From: Cenococcum geophilum 1.58
Taxonomy: Eukaryota > Ascomycota > Dothideomycetes > Gloniales > Gloniaceae
Direction: 5' to 3'
Assembly: GCA_001692895.1 (NCBI GenBank)
Contig: KV748246.1
Span: 682,970-746,969, forward strand
Length of the DNA stretch: 64,000 nt
The position numbers and the translations under genes were made by a program. Shown here in pieces: positions 1-12,353 of this stretch (position 1 is the first letter of the stretch; each line of letters begins with the position of its first letter). The notes beneath the pieces were generated by a model. It was not told where the DNA came from and searched no databases. It was given only the letters and a program-made list of their open reading frames with translations.

Positions 1-743
1 AATAGGATCTTTTAGCTTTGGCAACTTAATAATAAAGTCCTATAATATAACCTTTTATAGTCTCTCTAGTGTTTTAATAGGTTATAGCTCTCCATATAGC
101 TTATACCTTATTAGTTTATTCCTTTAGCAATTTAGATATTCCTTTATAACCTTTTATACTAGTCCCTAAATTCTATTAATAATATACTCCTTTTAGAGTC
201 TTAATACTAAACCTATAGCTCCATTATATCCTTAAGTCGTTCCCTTATAGAAATCTTCTATAAAATACTCTACTATACTTTTTAGGATATACTTTACTTC
301 TTAATTCTCGTATATATCCGTCTATAAATCTTCTAGCTATACTTTTAGAATTCTTTATACCTAAAAGCTTTCTGGTGTCTTATAAACTCTTTTTAGTTTC
401 TTATTTATCTAAGTTGCTATAATCTTTAGATAATTATACCTAATTAATCCGTCTATATCTTTTTGCAGTAAAGCCCCTAATGGCTTCTTATTACTTTATA
501 GTTTAGCCTTTTAACTTAGAGTATCTGCTTATATATTGTCTGTACCCTTAGTATACTAAATCTTAAAATAGTACTCTATAAGCATTTCTGCCTATCTAAC
601 CTATCTTTAGTTAAGTTCCTTTATTATTAGGAATCCTATTAGGTTTTTATAATCTATCTTAACTATAAATAGTTTCTCTATACCTTATAAGAATACTCTT
701 TATTTCTTTAGTACTATAACTATACCTAATAACTCCTTATTAT

Positions 744-3026
744 TTCCAAATGAGGCCTTAAAGACCTATGGACCACTTATAGCATCCTGGCTTACAGATG
801 TAGCTAGAGCGTGCTTTGCTATAGGTTACTACCCGCGACTCGGAAGATCCATGACGACGGTTATCCTACGAAAAGAAGGTAAAGTAGATTACTCAATCCC
901 AGGAAGCTACCGCCCTATTGCCTTAGAAAACACCCTTAGCAAGATCTTAGAAAGGGTAATAGCGGACCACATGGCAGACACGGCTAAGGAACACGCCCTA
1001 CTACCATAAAGCCAAATGGGGGCAAGAAAGAACCGCTTAACACTATCAGCACTTACGCTACTCGCTGCCACCATCAAATCTGCATGGGCGATGCGAAGGG
1101 ACTTCGTAGTATTAATGCTCAGCTTAGATATTAGTGGCGCCTACGATAATGTACCCCACGAGCGTCTCTTATATATCCTTAGGGCAAAAGGCTTCCTAGA
1201 ATGGATTATATAATTTGTTTAAGGGTTTACAGGTCAGAAAGAGATATCACTGGTCTTTAGCGGATACTAGAGCCCCCCTATCGCAGTTGTAATAGGAATA
1301 CCATAAGGATTACCCCTCTTGCCTATACTTTTCCTTTTCTTTATAAGCAACCTACTGGACTTCTTTAAGGAAGGGGCGACCCAGGGGATAGGCTTCGTTA
1401 ATGATATAAATCTAATTATATACGGGCTAATAGCCGTAGAGAATTGTAGAACACTAGAGAAAGCTTATAATATATATATAGAATGGGTAAGACAATATAG
1501 AGTCTAATTTTTACTAGAGAAGTACTAGCTAATCCATTTTATAAGAAAACGCAACTAATCTGCAGATCTTTAGCATATAATTTATATCTAAGGCTTTAGG
1601 GGTTAACTAGTTTAGGGCCTAAGGGTACTAGGAGTATAGGTAGATAGTAAGCTCTAGTAGAGCGCATATGCGGCCTAAGCGGCCTGTAAGGGCCAAGTAC
1701 AGTATATTGTATTATTTAGAATCGTCAATTCCATATAGGGTTTATGCTTCTAGAGGTTACGCCTACTATATACAGCAGTTGTCCGGCTAACTATAACGTA
1801 TAGGTCCAGTATTTGGGCCACTAGAGAATCTAAAAAAGGCCCCCCTAAGTCGCTCCTTAAACCACTCTAAAAGGTCTAAATAGCCTACCTCTAGAGTATA
1901 ACAGGCGGATATAAGCGAACGGCTACAGCACTGCTTAAGAGGGAAGCCAATATTCCCCCCCTATAACTATATATTAAAGCCGCCGCAATATAAAGGATAC
2001 AAAATAAACGTAACTTTAATGTTATAAAGTATATTAAAACACGCCTAAATAAACTATAGAGGGACCCTAGGGTGCCCTATAGGAGAACAAACTAATAACC
2101 CCAAAGTAGGGAAGATATATTAGAGAAATAGGTAAAGAAAGCTAAAGAAGAATAGTGCTGCTTTAGGGCCTAGGCTTATATAGAGGAGGAAGGGAAACGC
2201 GTAAGAGGCTAGTAAAGATAACAGTAAGAAAGAGAAAGGGGCTAAAGTAGAGTATAAAAAAACGCTAGGAAACTATCTACCGTAATACAACACTAGCTAG
2301 ACTAACGCTGGAGAGGTATATAGGAGTTAAAGGTACAGAGGCTAACTAAGGCAAGAGGAACCTAAGCCGTAGCATAGTTAACGCTATAGGGGGTAAATAC
2401 TCTAGGGCTCCGAGAAGGCCTAATAAAGGCAGAAAATATAATAGCAACACTCTTAAGAATAGGAATAATAGGACTAAAAGACTGGCTTTACTGAGTGGGT
2501 GTCCTAGTAGGTAGCCTAAGGTGCGAATGCGGCTAGCTAAGACAGACACTAAAACATATAATACTGTTATGCCCCTTACGTACCAACTGAGAAGTAATGC
2601 TCTTAGTAGCTAGTATAGAGAACTATAATATACTACTCTTAACATAAAAAGGCCTTAAGGCGGTTACTTAGTGGCTTATTAGCCAAAATATACTAAACCA
2701 GTTCCGGGTTGTAAAGGAAATAGTAATAAAGGGCAGAGGGGCGAGCAACGGGTGCCCCTTAATAACTCTATAGTAGTAGAGTAAAGTTTGCGATACTAGC
2801 GCGTCCGTAGGCTTATTACGGCAGCAGTGGTTCCTAAGGAGGTTAAAAAGTAAGGAAGTAGGAGCATTATAGGCGACTCGCAGGCGCCTTATAGGCGAGT
2901 CCTAAAAGGCGGGGAGATAGATTACGGGGTTTTCTTAAATAGAGTTTTCTCCCTACATATATATAAGGAGTAGTCCGCGTGGGCCCAATAGGGATCCGAA
3001 TCGGACGTTAAGCAATGAATTATTAT
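744..3026 (+). mobile_element. 5'-truncated Tad/I-like LINE inserted in G1 copy A
   Basis: This 2,283 bp insertion interrupts G1 copy A exactly where copies B and C are continuous. The 17 bp sequence taataactccttattat occurs at both edges (727-743 and 3027-3043), a typical LINE target-site duplication. The insertion begins inside the reverse transcriptase and runs through RNase H-like sequence to a C-terminal zinc-binding stretch, then about 450 bp of 3' UTR ending gaattattat. No LTR or TIR is present. It is a different LINE subfamily from the one at 41620-47126. Confidence 0.88.
780..2700 (+). pseudogene. LINE ORF2 remnant: reverse transcriptase, RNase H-like region and CCHC tail
   Basis: The frame is almost open from about 845 to 1212, broken by one TAA at about 1006 that looks like a RIPed CAA. 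It shows the RT motifs SYRPIALENTLSKILERV, SQMGARKNR and LDISGAYDNVPH. After 1212 stops become frequent. The IP.GLPL motif and the catalytic box FVNDINL (family FxDD, second-position D to N) lie at about 1300-1420. Near 2524-2580 a CxCG...H..LLCP stretch is the usual cysteine-rich C-terminus of Tad/I-type ORF2. The endonuclease is absent through 5' truncation. Not functional. Confidence 0.85.
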
Positions 3027-3043
3027 TAATAACTCCTTATTAT

Positions 3044-4950
3044 AAATGTTATAGTTTAACTCTAGTAGTATTATCTTTCGACTATAGTATATTACTAGGT
3101 GCTATCTATCTTAATATTTCTATATAAAGTATGCCCCTAGTATATAATCTAATATTTTTATTTTTATAACTGTCTCTAGTCCTAGTTAATAGATCTTAAG
3201 AACTGGCTCCTAGGTAAATAACTCTTTAACTTTTTTAAAGAGTTCTCGCTATTCCTCTTCCTATACCTATAGTTCTTCTTTCTTCGTTAATTGCGTAAAT
3301 AGCTTAATATCCTTTAACTACTGCGCTATAAACCTTCTATAGTAATTACAAAACCCTAAAAATAATCTTAACTGCGTAACGTTCTCTAGTTCTTGCCAAT
3401 TTACTATAGCCTTAATCTTCTTTAGATTTATACTAAGTTGGCCTAATTTAATAATAAATCTAACGAAATCGGTCTTTCTGGTAAAGAACTTATATTTTTT
3501 AATTACTATTAGCATCTGTTCTTCCTATAGTCTCTTTAAGACCTATTTAATATATTCCCCGTGTTCTTCCTTACTTATTAAGTAGATAATATTATTATTA
3601 AAGTATACCATAATAAATTTATCTAAGTGTTCTCCTAATATATTATTAATACGCTTCTAGAACGTTACTAGTACATTTATAAGCCCGAATTGTATAACTA
3701 ATGGTTTATATAGTCCTTCCTTTAACCTAAAGGCTGCCTTCTATTTATCGCCTTCCTTAATCCTAATCTAATAGTATACTTATCTTAGATCTATCTTTAT
3801 AAAGATTTATACGTTACCTATCCTATCTTAGATTTCGCTAATTAAGGGTAAAGGATACCTATTCTTCCTAGTAATACTATTTAACTATTTATAGTTAATA
3901 CACAGCCTTAATTTGCTATTCTTCTTTAGTATAAATAGTACTAGATAACCTGCTAATAACTGTAATAGTCTAATATATCCCTTTTATAGATTTTCTTAGA
4001 TAAACTCTTTTAATGCTCTACCTTTTTCTTCGGTAAGCTTATAGATTGGAAAGAACTTTAGACTTATTCCTAGTTCCAACTCAATCTTATAGTCCCATAC
4101 TATATACTTTAATAGCTTTTTACTCTCTAGTAACTATAGTTTCTTACCGTACTTATAGTATCTCTTTAGTATATAACTTAGTCCTTTTTCTATTTCTTTA
4201 TAGGTTACTCCTACTTAGTACTATATTAACTTAGCTTATTATTATATCTTATGGCGTTAAGTATCCCTAATATTAACCTAACTTATAACCCAATTAATCT
4301 TTAGATTATATTTCTGTAACTAAGGCATTCCTAATACTGCCTTATTATTCCCTAATAGTAATATATTAAAAGATATCTTAATTTATCTCCCTTTAATGGT
4401 TAACTAAATAGGGTCCTATTTTAAGATTAATAATACCTCCTCCGTAGGCTATTGGATCTTCTAAAATTATTACTAATGGGTAAGGGTGCTCCTTTTTCCT
4501 ATATAGTAATCCCATTCTCTTAACTACTACTAGTAAGATATGGTTTCTTATTGCTCTACTATCTATTAATGCTTTAAACTACTAATCTTGCCATTTAACT
4601 CGTAAATTTAGGTATTATCCTTAAATTCCTTTAAGGGTCTAAGGCTCTACTACTAGCTCCCTTTAGTTTCGTAGGCCTCTACTTTTCCTAACTATTAGCT
4701 GCTTAATCCTATTTATACTTAGTCCACCTTTAGCTAATACTTAGTTCGCTTTTTATTTTTAATATACTATAGATATATATTCTCTAGGCATTTCCACCAC
4801 TATTATCTATCTAGGTATTCTTCCGTAAGGAATCTTTCTAGCTAAAGTATTAAGTCTCCTAACTCCTAAACTTCTACTAAATGCTAGCTATATATATACT
4901 TAACGTTTTAGTATTTCTACTCCTTAGTTATCTAATATATTCTTATAAGA
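3044..4950 (-). pseudogene. G1 copy A pol remnant (RNase H, RT, protease side)
   Basis: Read on the minus strand, the segment runs from protease/RT (right) to RNase H (left). 3318-3515 stays open for 65 codons across the end of RT, with VRFIIKLGQL and then FLGFCNYYRRF, and matches the equivalent segments at about 31280-31480 and 53290-53500. The YxDD box at about 3585-3625 is mutated to NNN. Multiple TAA/TAG codons arise at former CAA/CAG/TGG. The RNase H end continues beyond the LINE insertion into 1-743. Confidence 0.82.
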
Positions 4951-4999
4951 TATTTTTAATGCTTATCCTTTAGTGCTCTGTGTATGTTATACGCATTAT

Positions 5000-7640
5000 C
5001 TACGCACGCAATCTATAATAACGTATAGTATACCTAGTACTTTGGGTTAACTCTTAGCTTGTCTTCGTCCTTAAGTTTAAACCTCTGTCGTGTTAATCTA
5101 AACGTAGCGACTTTATTTACAGGTACTAAAACGCGTCTCTCGCTTCTCTAATCCTTTAATCGTTCCTTTAAATCTCTTAATATTATAATTAAGGCTCCCT
5201 TAATATAACTTATTACTTTTTCCATAATTAGATGGTCCTAAATAACTTTCTTATCTAACCATATATAGAAATCTTCCCACTTATCGTTATGCCTTTGCCT
5301 ATACTACTTTTAGTATAGCTGCTAGAGTATATATAGCTCGTCCGTAAGGAAGTATCTTCTTATTACTACGTTGTAACACCCTTTAGTGTAACGCTCCTTA
5401 AACCTAGTTAGAATCCCTAGATCCTCTTCTTATTCTAGTTTAGTAAGCCACTTAGCTCTTAGTATACCTACCCTAAGCCTATTAGTAATTCTTCGTATAG
5501 GTACTCTATCCCTTATACGTCCTAATATACTAGATCTCTTATCTAGTTTCTGTTCTTACCATAAGGCAATTTTTGCTCTGAATTTGTCTATAGTTTCTTT
5601 CTTTTCGCGTCTTATAAGTAGATCCTTAAAGTCTTCTTACTTTTTAATCTTGGTATTAACTTTTTGGTCTTTAGGCCGAATACTATATTCCCCTAATAAG
5701 TCCTCTAGGTTTATATATCTGTCTTCTAGTCTAGTTACTATTTATGCCGCAAATTCTCTAATTTAGTTAATGGTCCTTATTTATATCTCGAAATCTTAGT
5801 TCTATAGGATTTTCAATTCTAAGCTTGCTTCTAACTTAAGCTTTACTCCTACCTTAGTCTAACTAGGCTTACTTAGTATTCTTATCTTATCTTAAGAGTC
5901 TTAAATCTCATTTATCTCGTCTTAAGAATCTTATGCCTGTAGGAAACTCTATCCTAAGCTTATTTATATATCTTTAAACTAAGCTGCTGCCCTACTCTAT
6001 TAGTTACTATTTATTATAGGTCCTTAGGTCTACCTTATCTTATCTTAAGAATCTTAGTCGTCTTTTATCTTACTATAAGAATCTTAAGCCTTTAGCTTCT
6101 TACCTTTATTAAGTACCAAAGTGGTTCTCTATCCTACTTCTCTTACGTCTTATAAAGTAATAGATATTGTGTCTAGCGGGGTCTTAATCCCTACTAATAT
6201 TCCCTATTCTATAGTGGAATTATCCTCTACCTCTATTATAATATTTCCAAGGTCTATATACTCCTAGTAAGCTGCCCTTATTACCTTATTATTACGGAAT
6301 GTTTCGCCTTTATTAAATTTGTCGTCCTTAATGTCCAATCTGCGAACTGGTTTATTAGTTCCTCTATACTCTATAAATTTTAGCTTCTATAGCCAATAAC
6401 TTGCGCCATACTTAGCGTCTTTATAAATTTGGTATGTGTTATTATAACAAAACGCAAAACTTTTAATTAAATACTCTTTTGTTCCTTATAGAATACTATT
6501 ATCCCTCTATACGTATATATCTTCTACTATTAGTCTAGTTCCCTTTATTATATAGTAACTCTAACCATCTTTATAATCCCTTATAAAGTGACCTTATTTT
6601 CCGCAATTTATATAAGCTCTATCTTTAAACTATTAACTTTGCTATAGAGTCCGCCTAAACGTCTTTTACTGTTAAAATCCCTAGTTTAGCCTCTGCTTTT
6701 TAGTCCTATAATTACTAGATCCTTAACCTCTAGGTTTTTATAGTTTCTTACTCCATCTCTTATAGGCTTCTTTAGTACCACTTAGGTTTATTAGCTTTGC
6801 GCTATACCATAATTTCTAACTTAGCTTTAGTCGTTGCGTACTCTACGTCTTATATAACTATAGAACTCTATCCTAACCTCTCTTAGTTTGTTCCCTTTAG
6901 TAGATCTAATTATTAATCTTAATTACTTAATCTATTAAATCCCTTAGGGTATCCGCATCTTCTATTAGGATAATCGCGTCCTAGACTTTAGCCTTAAGTC
7001 CCTACTTATACTGTACCATAAGTGCCTTATTATTCTACTCTACTTATATTGCTAGCGTCTAGAACTACATTATATACTTAATTACTAAGGTTCGTTGCGT
7101 AATGTCTTAGAGTTTTTTTTCCGCTGTAGTCACTACCTCTAGGTCTCTAAACATTTGTGTAAGTTGTTCCGCGAACCCTTCCTAGCTTAAGAATATAAAT
7201 CACACCTCTTAATTAGTAGTCGTTATTCCGTTTATCTATATTTTCGTAAGGTAAGGCTTAAACCACTTAAGTGCTCTCCTTAACAGAAATAGTCCTGCGT
7301 AGGCTATTTAATCTATAGGTGTTAGTAGCTTAGCTCCTTCTTGCGTAACCTTAAAGTGCATCTATATAAGGAATCCCTTAAGCTTTAATCTTTCTCCTAA
7401 GAATCTCTTAATTAATAGTAACTTAACCTTTACCGCTCTAATCCCGTTAACCCTTTCTTCTAACGCTATATTATTAGCTATTAACTAGTTAATTACCTCT
7501 TATAGTTATCTAACCGTTACAGGTTGCTATAAGTTAGTGTCTACTATACTAGTGTCGTTTCCTAACCTTAAAGTAGTTGCCTCTGTTAATAGCGTCGTAG
7601 TAGCTGCTTTTAGTGGCATATTATTCGACTTTTTGTACTT
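5000..7640 (-). pseudogene. G1 copy A gag remnant
   Basis: The minus strand encodes a long Gag-like protein in ruins. A zinc knuckle remnant at 6575-6625 reads AYINCGK.GHFIRDY, where the first and last cysteines of C-X2-C-X4-H-X4-C are tyrosines, as expected from TGT/TGC to TAT/TAC on the opposite strand. Around 5880-6100 short repeats of tcttaagaatctta encode an acidic, serine-rich linker. The same architecture is found in copies B and C. No in-frame ORF longer than about 70 codons survives. Confidence 0.72.
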
Positions 7641-7664
7641 ATTACTATAACTAGGTAGTAATTA

Positions 7665-8087
7665 TATAACGGAACCTTATAGCAAGAACTACGATAGGCT
7701 TATTATTAGGCTAGGTGTATAAGTAAAGCAAGTTAAAGTTAATAATGTAATAATAACTAGTAGAGTAGTTGCCTAATAGATTAACTCTAATTATATTCTG
7801 AGAATTACTATAAGAAAGGAACTATCTAGGTAGGGACTATAGTCCTTTAAATACATAACCGTACTTCTATAAAATCCTTCTTATACGTAATATACATCTT
7901 ATATATAAGGTACGTAAGTTCCTCTTATTCCTCTCGTTTAATACGTAGCATGTTATATAACCTTAGTTACTATTCCTCGTTATATAGTTCTACCGGTTCT
8001 ATCCTAAACCGTGCCTAAATTAACTAACTAGCTTCTTCCAACTCTTCTTTAAGTAGTCGTAATATTGTACTTAAAGCGTCCGTAATA
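7665..8087 (-). repeat. 5' LTR of G1 copy A (423 bp, divergent subtype)
   Basis: It starts tataacggaacc and ends cgtccgtaata, RIPed forms of the TGTAACGG...CCGTAACA ends seen intact in copy C. The flanks match the LTRs of copies B and C closely, but the block at about 7885-7965 is a different sequence and lacks the GATTATATA triplications of the other four G1 LTRs, so this copy belongs to another LTR subtype. Its partner LTR lies beyond the window, so no target duplication can be checked. Confidence 0.88.
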
Positions 8088-8159
8088 TACTTAAGCACTA
8101 CCTCTACTACCTTAATAACGATCTTTTATTAGGACTATATATCTTAGTAAGTCTTCTTA

Positions 8160-9560
8160 TATTATCTATAACTACTTACTACTTAATTCTAGCCTAGATA
8201 AGCTTTTACTAACGGCGGCTAGCAATTAAAACGACTTATAATAATATTAGCTTGGCCTTATAGATAAGTTAATATATTATATAGAAAAACTAATATTAGG
8301 AAGTATATAGCTATTAGCTAGCTAGCTAATTAAAGGCTTTACTTAAAGTAATTATATATAAAATAGTTCTTAATCTTTCTAAATAATGTCTCTACTATAA
8401 TTTGGGCGCTAGATAGCTAATAATTTAACTATAGTTACTTATAAGTAAGTTACTAAAATCCTTATTAATCGCTCTATAGAGGAATATAGCTATACAACTC
8501 TCTATACACATTATCGCTAAATATAAATAACGGCTTATGGTTAGTAAAGATTGTATAGAGCTTATTAGCAATACCTAATTTACTATATATATCCTAGTTG
8601 TTTAATAGCGCTAAGAAGGGTTTGGATATATACAAAATAAGGCTATCTAGCGTAGTAATTAACTAATATTTTAAGCCGTTTCCTTTATAGTATCCGGAGT
8701 AGGTCTGTAATTAGTAGCGACTATTTATTAAACAATAGAATCTAAAGAAGATGCCGTTAATCGCACCTTATACTCAATTATTACCCTAGCTAGTATCTCC
8801 TAGATATTGCGTATATTAGTAGAGCTCCTTATAGTTATTTAATTAAGGCCTCTAATAAATAAGATCCTTCTAGTCCCTATATATTCGTTCTACTAAGCTA
8901 TTAAATACCTCCAAAATCCACGCAATCCCGCGCCTAATTATCTGCATATAGTGGTAATACTATATTAAATATATAAGATAACTATAGAGTATATATATAG
9001 CCTTTTTAGGTAAAGCTTTATATAAGTTAAACTTTATTAGCTAGTTGGTTTAAAATATTATAGGAGCCAGGGCTCGGATCTTATCTAGGTAGAAGCTATA
9101 TACGGATTAGATCTTATTAATATATATAGGTAGATTATAGAGGCCTACCGCGTCTCCCGTCTATATACCTTAACGTCTATTTTATTAATATCCTACTTAA
9201 AGTACAGTGCCCGAAAGGATTCGCGGTATTTAGGCGCGCAAACGCTGTGCTATAACTCCTCTAGTAATACATTCTAACATTAAGTTACTATCTAAAGAGG
9301 TAGGAAGCTGTCGTCCTTAAAATTATACTAGTGACTTATTAAAAGGGGGGTAGGAAGCTTAAAGCACAATTATAAACACGTTAAATTTAGAAGACGCAAT
9401 AAGAGACTTTAATATTTAATAAATTAGGTATTATAAGGAAGTAGGGGTCCCTTATTCTTATTAAACGATAGCGTAATAAACGGCGTTCTTACTAACCATT
9501 TTACTAACTACCTATAGTAGGTAGTTCGAAGATCCTTATCTACAGGTATCCTGCCAAAAA
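8160..9560 (-). pseudogene. PIF-Harbinger type DDE transposase remnant (second, separate family)
   Basis: The minus-strand translation, read through stops, fits the DDE_Tnp_4 (PIF/Harbinger) nuclease. A first catalytic region QGAINGIFF (usual GAIDGTF) lies at about 8735-8775, followed by SGYYKGNGLKY.LITT; then PLFIFSDNVYRELY (usual GDxAY) at about 8490-8560; then a C-terminal segment resembling the .RI.VE..FG.IK region and a PPSVKAYL-like end near 8210. The first two acidic residues read as Asn, consistent with RIP. It lies directly beside the 5' LTR of G1 copy A. No terminal inverted repeats were recognised. It differs from the transposase at 26028-27150. Confidence 0.62.
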
Positions 9561-9721
9561 AAGGGTCTATTGTTACCGTCTATTTAATCTTTAAATTATT
9601 AGTAAAATATTGTCCTTATATTAGGAAATTTTTTAGCAGCATTTAGCTAGCATTTTTAGCATTTCGTAGTATTTCGTAGCATTTAAAACAAACTATACGC
9701 ATTAAGTAGTATCTAGGTAGC

Positions 9722-9753
<32 letters not shown>

Positions 9754-9901
9754 TAAAAAAAAATTTTAAATAGTTAATTAGATATAGTATATTATATAAT
9801 AATTTTTTTTATAAATTACTTATAAATTATATAAGTTATTCTACTTCTAAAAATAAATTTAAAAAATTTAAACTTTTTTTAAGAAGTAGAATAACTTATA
9901 T

Positions 9902-10121
9902 TGTCTATATAAGTAGAGGTTGTAAATAATAGTACACGTAGAGCGTATGCGGTAGGGGCCGTATAGCGTAGCGTAGGTTACCTAACTGCCTACGGCCTAA
10001 TAGATAGCCCGACCTTTACTACCCCTTTCTTTCTCTTTTGGTAGACGATAAGAGAATATAAATAAACCAAGAACCAGTTACCTTATATTGCAATTATAGT
10101 ACCCCCTAGGTGATACTAACA
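9902..10121 (+). repeat. 5' LTR of the gag-only element (220 bp)
   Basis: Begins tgtctatataagtagagg and ends gatactaaca. It is identical in length to the 3' LTR at 12354-12573 with a constant offset of 2,452 bp, differing mainly by C/T and G/A transitions (for example acacgta versus acgcgca). The tgtctatataag start includes a TATA-like stretch. Confidence 0.9.
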
Positions 10122-10639
10122 CTAATTAGTAATATTATAGATTAAAATCCGGTGTTATTACGAAGAGAAATAATACGCGATTGCTCCTACTAAGGCCCGT
10201 TAATCTTATCGCGTTTACTAAGAAGAACCCTTCCTACTAAGGCCCTGGGAACTTAAAGAACTAGCTCCTACTAAGGCTTTGTCCGGTTCGCGTCTATTAC
10301 GCAAATTAATACCTAGTATAACCTCTTTACTAAGCGCCAGTACACCTAGTAGCGTTAGCAGTACCCCTACCTACACTATAATCTACGCTAGTTAATTATA
10401 TCTAATATAAGAATTCAATGTCCGGACTAGGGTAACGGGATTACCCTAACTAATAAGACTACCGTAAAAGATATTACTAACTATATTAACTTTAAAATTA
10501 ATAAGTATACTAAGCGTAACTTTAAGGATAAAGGCTTATAGGAATTATACTAAGAGGACTTTAATAATTTTAAGGTATAGACATTTAAGGACGCTTATAG
10601 GTCCGTAATTAAGAAACTTAAGTAACTACTCTAACGTAA

Positions 10640-12100
10640 TAGAGTATGGGTCTTTAATAAAAAGAGTAAGTTAGTACTATAAGCACTATATAATGTCGCC
10701 CACAAGGACGACCCTATGGAATGGTTAGATAAAGAGATTAAGCTATATATTAACAATAAAGGACCCTTTAATTTATATATTATCAACCGCCGTCTTAAAT
10801 TACGTTCGTTAACCCCCTTAACGTCACCTACCCTAACCCCAGCTGTTTTAAATAACCTCCCTATGGCCGAGCCTCCCTTACCTATAAACGTTACGGCCCC
10901 CCCTATAAACGTTACGGCTCCTCCTATAAATGTCACAGCTCCTCCTATAAAAGTTATAGCTGCCGTTAACTACGGTAGAGACTTAGTAATTTTAGTAAAG
11001 ATATATACGGAGGAAAGTAAATACAGCGAAGAGGATAATAACTTTAACCGTAAGCTTATAATTTTTAATAACCTTTATAATAGAGTTGGTATACCATAAG
11101 AGGTAAAGATTAAAGGCTTTCCAATAATGCTACGTGGTATTGCTCTTAACTTCTACTATAAAAACAAGGCAACTTATACCACCTTTAATAGCATCTATAA
11201 TGCCGTACGCAACTATTTTAAAGGACTAGAATATAAGCTTGGAATTCTAATAAAGTGGAATACTATTACTCTTAAGACAGTAATAATAAAAAATGAAAGT
11301 AAGTCTATAGGAGACTGTCTACAGCTACTGCTTAATAACCTCCGTCATTTACAGTATAGTTTTAACGCTAACCTCTATAATAACGATTTCCTATATAATA
11401 AGCTTATCGTCGCTTATTAAGACGTTGCTGCTTACTAGGCAGCTTACTTAAACCCACCTACTATACTTACTAGCCTTATAAATAGCCTATAATTATTAAT
11501 CATTACTTATAAGAAGATTAATAGTACTATAAGACAACCTACTAATGTGTTCTTATAGCCTATAGAACAGCCTACGGATATATTCTTTACTAACCGTCGC
11601 TACTACCGGCCGACGTCTTGACCAAGTTTATTAAATAATCGTTATAGTAATAACGCTAGGACGTGCTTCGTGTGTAAGAAAGGAGACTATTAGTTAACTA
11701 GGTATATTAAAAAAGAACGTAATAAAGTAAGAGAAGGATTTAAGAGACGTGTCCACTAGTACCTTGCAGATAATAATATTAATAACAACTTTGATAAGGA
11801 TATAACGGCTATAGCACTTAATACATTAACTCCTAGTAGCAATTTCTTCTACGATAACTATAGTATTAAGCACTTTATGACTTTAAATGGACTAATACCA
11901 ATTAAAACCGCCAAGAATATAGTTATATCTATAAACAATAATGCCTTTATTTACGGCCTTACTAATAATATAGAACCTAGTGGTATAAAACCTAGTAGTA
12001 TAGAACCTAGTATAGTAAGGCGCGGTAATAAGGTTAATATAGAGAACCTTACGGTTGATATCGACTTTCTTAACTATTATTTTAATGATGACGGATAGGA
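10640..12100 (+). pseudogene. Gag-like protein remnant with CCHC knuckle and PPINVTA repeats
   Basis: The frame is unusually open for this window: 10716-11099, 11127-11420 and 11877-12098 are uninterrupted and lie in one Gag-like protein broken by few stops. In order it has a helical N-part (AHKDDPMEWLDKEIKLY), a 7-residue repeat PPINVTA occurring about four times (nt 10880-10955, 21 nt period), a conserved Gag core (NYFKGLEYKLG), and at 11662-11710 a knuckle CFVCKKGD-Y-X4-Y. In that knuckle the His and last Cys of C-X2-C-X4-H-X4-C appear as Tyr and the Trp as a stop. The C-terminus carries IEPS and NIRNI-type short repeats (12150-12260). Inactive, but less decayed than the gypsy elements. 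Confidence 0.75.
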
Positions 12101-12353
12101 CTTAGCCCTTCTACCTGTTTTCCTCTACGGATACCCCAGTAATACCTTATACGCACCTACCTATTTCCACCGCAATATCTGCAATATTTACAATATCCGC
12201 AATATCCGTAACGATATCCGCAACGTCTGCAATATCCGTAATATTCGCAATACCTAAAATATCCGCGATTACTGCCCCGAGCACCTATTAACCTATATAC
12301 TTCTTCTTTATACTTTCTTACCTTCTTTTCTTTCTTTTTGTAAATGTCGCCAG

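Larger units (their letters stand above)
1..8087 (-). mobile_element. Ty3/gypsy retrotransposon family G1, copy A (truncated by window edge, split by a LINE)
   Basis: The element reads right to left: its 5' LTR is at 7665-8087, gag is at about 5000-7600, pol follows leftward, and the integrase core lies beyond the window start. It aligns base for base, apart from transitions, with copies B (28111-36060) and C (50173-58123); position 1 corresponds to about 30280 in copy B. On the minus strand 3318-3515 encodes the RT/RNase H junction with FLGFCNYYRRF, a Ty3/gypsy hallmark. The RT active site near 3585-3625 reads VYFNNN where family members have YxDD, which fits RIP. A gag zinc knuckle (NCGK..GHF) is at about 6575-6625. 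Stops occur throughout, so the copy is dead. A LINE inserted at 744-3026 splits it. Confidence 0.9.

Noticed and set aside
4046..4234. Hydrophobic + strand frames at 4046, 32022, 5584 and 33436
   Set aside because: All antisense to G1 pol or gag and found at homologous positions in the G1 copies.
10631..10936. Minus-strand frame with repeated FIGGAVT
   Set aside because: Shadow of the PPINVTA repeat in the + strand Gag.
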